Of a stretch of DNA of 14,729 nt, positions 14,196-14,729 are shown in pieces. Source of the DNA: Fischerella sp. (lineage in GTDB: Bacteria; Cyanobacteriota; Cyanobacteriia; Cyanobacteriales; Nostocaceae). Under the pieces are notes generated by a model. That model had not been told where the DNA came from, made no database searches, and saw only the letters and a list, made by a program, of their open reading frames with translations. The stretch lies in assembly GCA_026419705.1 (NCBI GenBank), contig JANZYY010000061.1, positions 1 to 14,729 of the forward strand, read 5' to 3'. The stretch's first letter is position 1. Each line of letters begins with the position of its first letter. The translations under genes were made by a program, and so were the position numbers.

Positions 14196-14729
14196 CTATT
14201 GATTTATTGGCTGGCTGGGCGGAATTTGTTCAATTGTAATTAATGCTTCCATCACTGCTTTTACAATTGGTGCGGCGACAGTACCACCAAAAGCATTTGA
14301 ACCTTGCGGTTCATCTACCAACGCCAACACGACATAGCGCGGTGCTTCCACGGGCAATATACCTACAAAGCTGGTAATTTTTGCACCGCTCATATAACCT
14401 CCGGAATTACTGGCTTTTTGGGCTGTACCAGTTTTGCCAGCGATGCGATAGCCTGGAATTTTTGATGCTTTGCCACTACCATCAGCAACTACAGTTTCCA
14501 TCATTTCTACTACTCGTTGAGTGGTTGCAGACGAAAAAATTTGCCGTGGTACTGGTCGTGTGGGCGTATAGTGTATCTGACCTTTACTATCTACTAAACC
14601 CTTAACTACATGGGGTGTAACTAACTTACCGCCATTGGCTAAGGCTCCCTCCATTTGTACCAGCTGCAAGGGTGTGAGCGAGAAACCTTGACCAAAGGAG
14701 GTAGTTGCTGGTTCGATCGGTGTAGAAAT
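14196..14729 (-). CDS. ftsI: Penicillin-binding protein transpeptidase (FtsI/PBP2 type), C-terminal part
   Basis: The last 177 residues of a class B penicillin-binding protein; the rest lies beyond the window, and the frame is open to the last base, so the internal TTG at 14669 is not the start. These enzymes cross-link peptidoglycan in the periplasm, here probably at the division septum. The third active-site motif KTG is seen in IAGKTGTAQKA. Upstream, TSFGQGFSLTPLQLVQ is a conserved stretch of the FtsI/PBP2 transpeptidase domain. The C-terminus after FGGTVAAPIVKAVMEAL is short, ending IPPSQPINQ, with no PASTA domain. The SxxK and SxN motifs are outside the window. FtsI versus another class B PBP is inferred from the sequence and is not certain. 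Confidence 0.88.
   Translation of the reverse strand: MSTPIEPATTSFGQGFSLTPLQLVQMEGALANGGKLVTPHVVKGLVDSKGQIHYTPTRPVPRQIFSSATTQRVVEMMETVVADGSGKASKIPGYRIAGKTGTAQKASNSGGYMSGAKITSFVGILPVEAPRYVVLALVDEPQGSNAFGGTVAAPIVKAVMEALITIEQIPPSQPINQ

Overview
This window reads as chromosomal DNA of a cyanobacterium, most likely a filamentous, heterocyst-forming (Nostocales-type) one. The evidence is seven perfect HIP1 octamers (gcgatcgc, starting at 422, 5126, 7203, 8544, 10597, 13518 and 14075), 7-base short tandem repeats in several gaps (7968-8030, 8086-8106, 14147-14167), the chlorophyll-antenna genes isiA and pcb, and a protein with a Mo-dependent nitrogenase C-terminal domain. No rRNA, tRNA, insertion sequence, CRISPR array or phage gene was seen.

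Layout. 1-288 (-) is the N-terminal end of a serine/threonine kinase cut by the window edge. 534-2048 (-) is a membrane protein in which a LamG-like domain sits between two VanZ-like membrane halves. 2512-4143 (+) is an FHA-GAF-class III nucleotidyl cyclase. 4658-5122 (+) is a CYTH/TTM triphosphatase, convergent with endonuclease V (nfi, 5123-5788, -) with no base between the two stop codons. 5961-6806 (+) is an SPFH/prohibitin membrane protein. 8806-6899 (-) is a two-gene block: a TerB/Mo-nitro_C protein followed by the GTPase obg. 9050-10782 (+) is an apparently shortened SAM methyltransferase followed by a glutamate-cysteine-ligase-like enzyme. 11257-13760 (+) is an iron-stress antenna cluster: isiA, a Pcb-type chlorophyll protein and a small cysteine-rich membrane protein. 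14196-14729 (-) is the C-terminal part of a transpeptidase PBP (FtsI/PBP2 type), cut by the edge.

The most coherent unit is the antenna cluster. IsiA and Pcb are six-helix CP43-like proteins that bind chlorophyll a around photosystem I, typically in iron starvation. A 15-base site resembling a Fur box (10967-10981), a hairpin plus T-run in the isiA leader (11153-11198) and a strong terminator-like hairpin between pcb and the small cysteine-rich gene (13420-13458) suggest layered control. The small protein (one predicted membrane helix, Cys at 41, 44, 55, 63 and 70) is the best candidate for an undescribed component. The other genes are signalling, DNA repair, ribosome assembly and cell-wall functions with no obvious common theme.

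The gaps hold many small inverted and tandem repeats, listed individually. Two short coding-like stretches on the minus strand between 13757 and 14119 may be decayed gene remnants.
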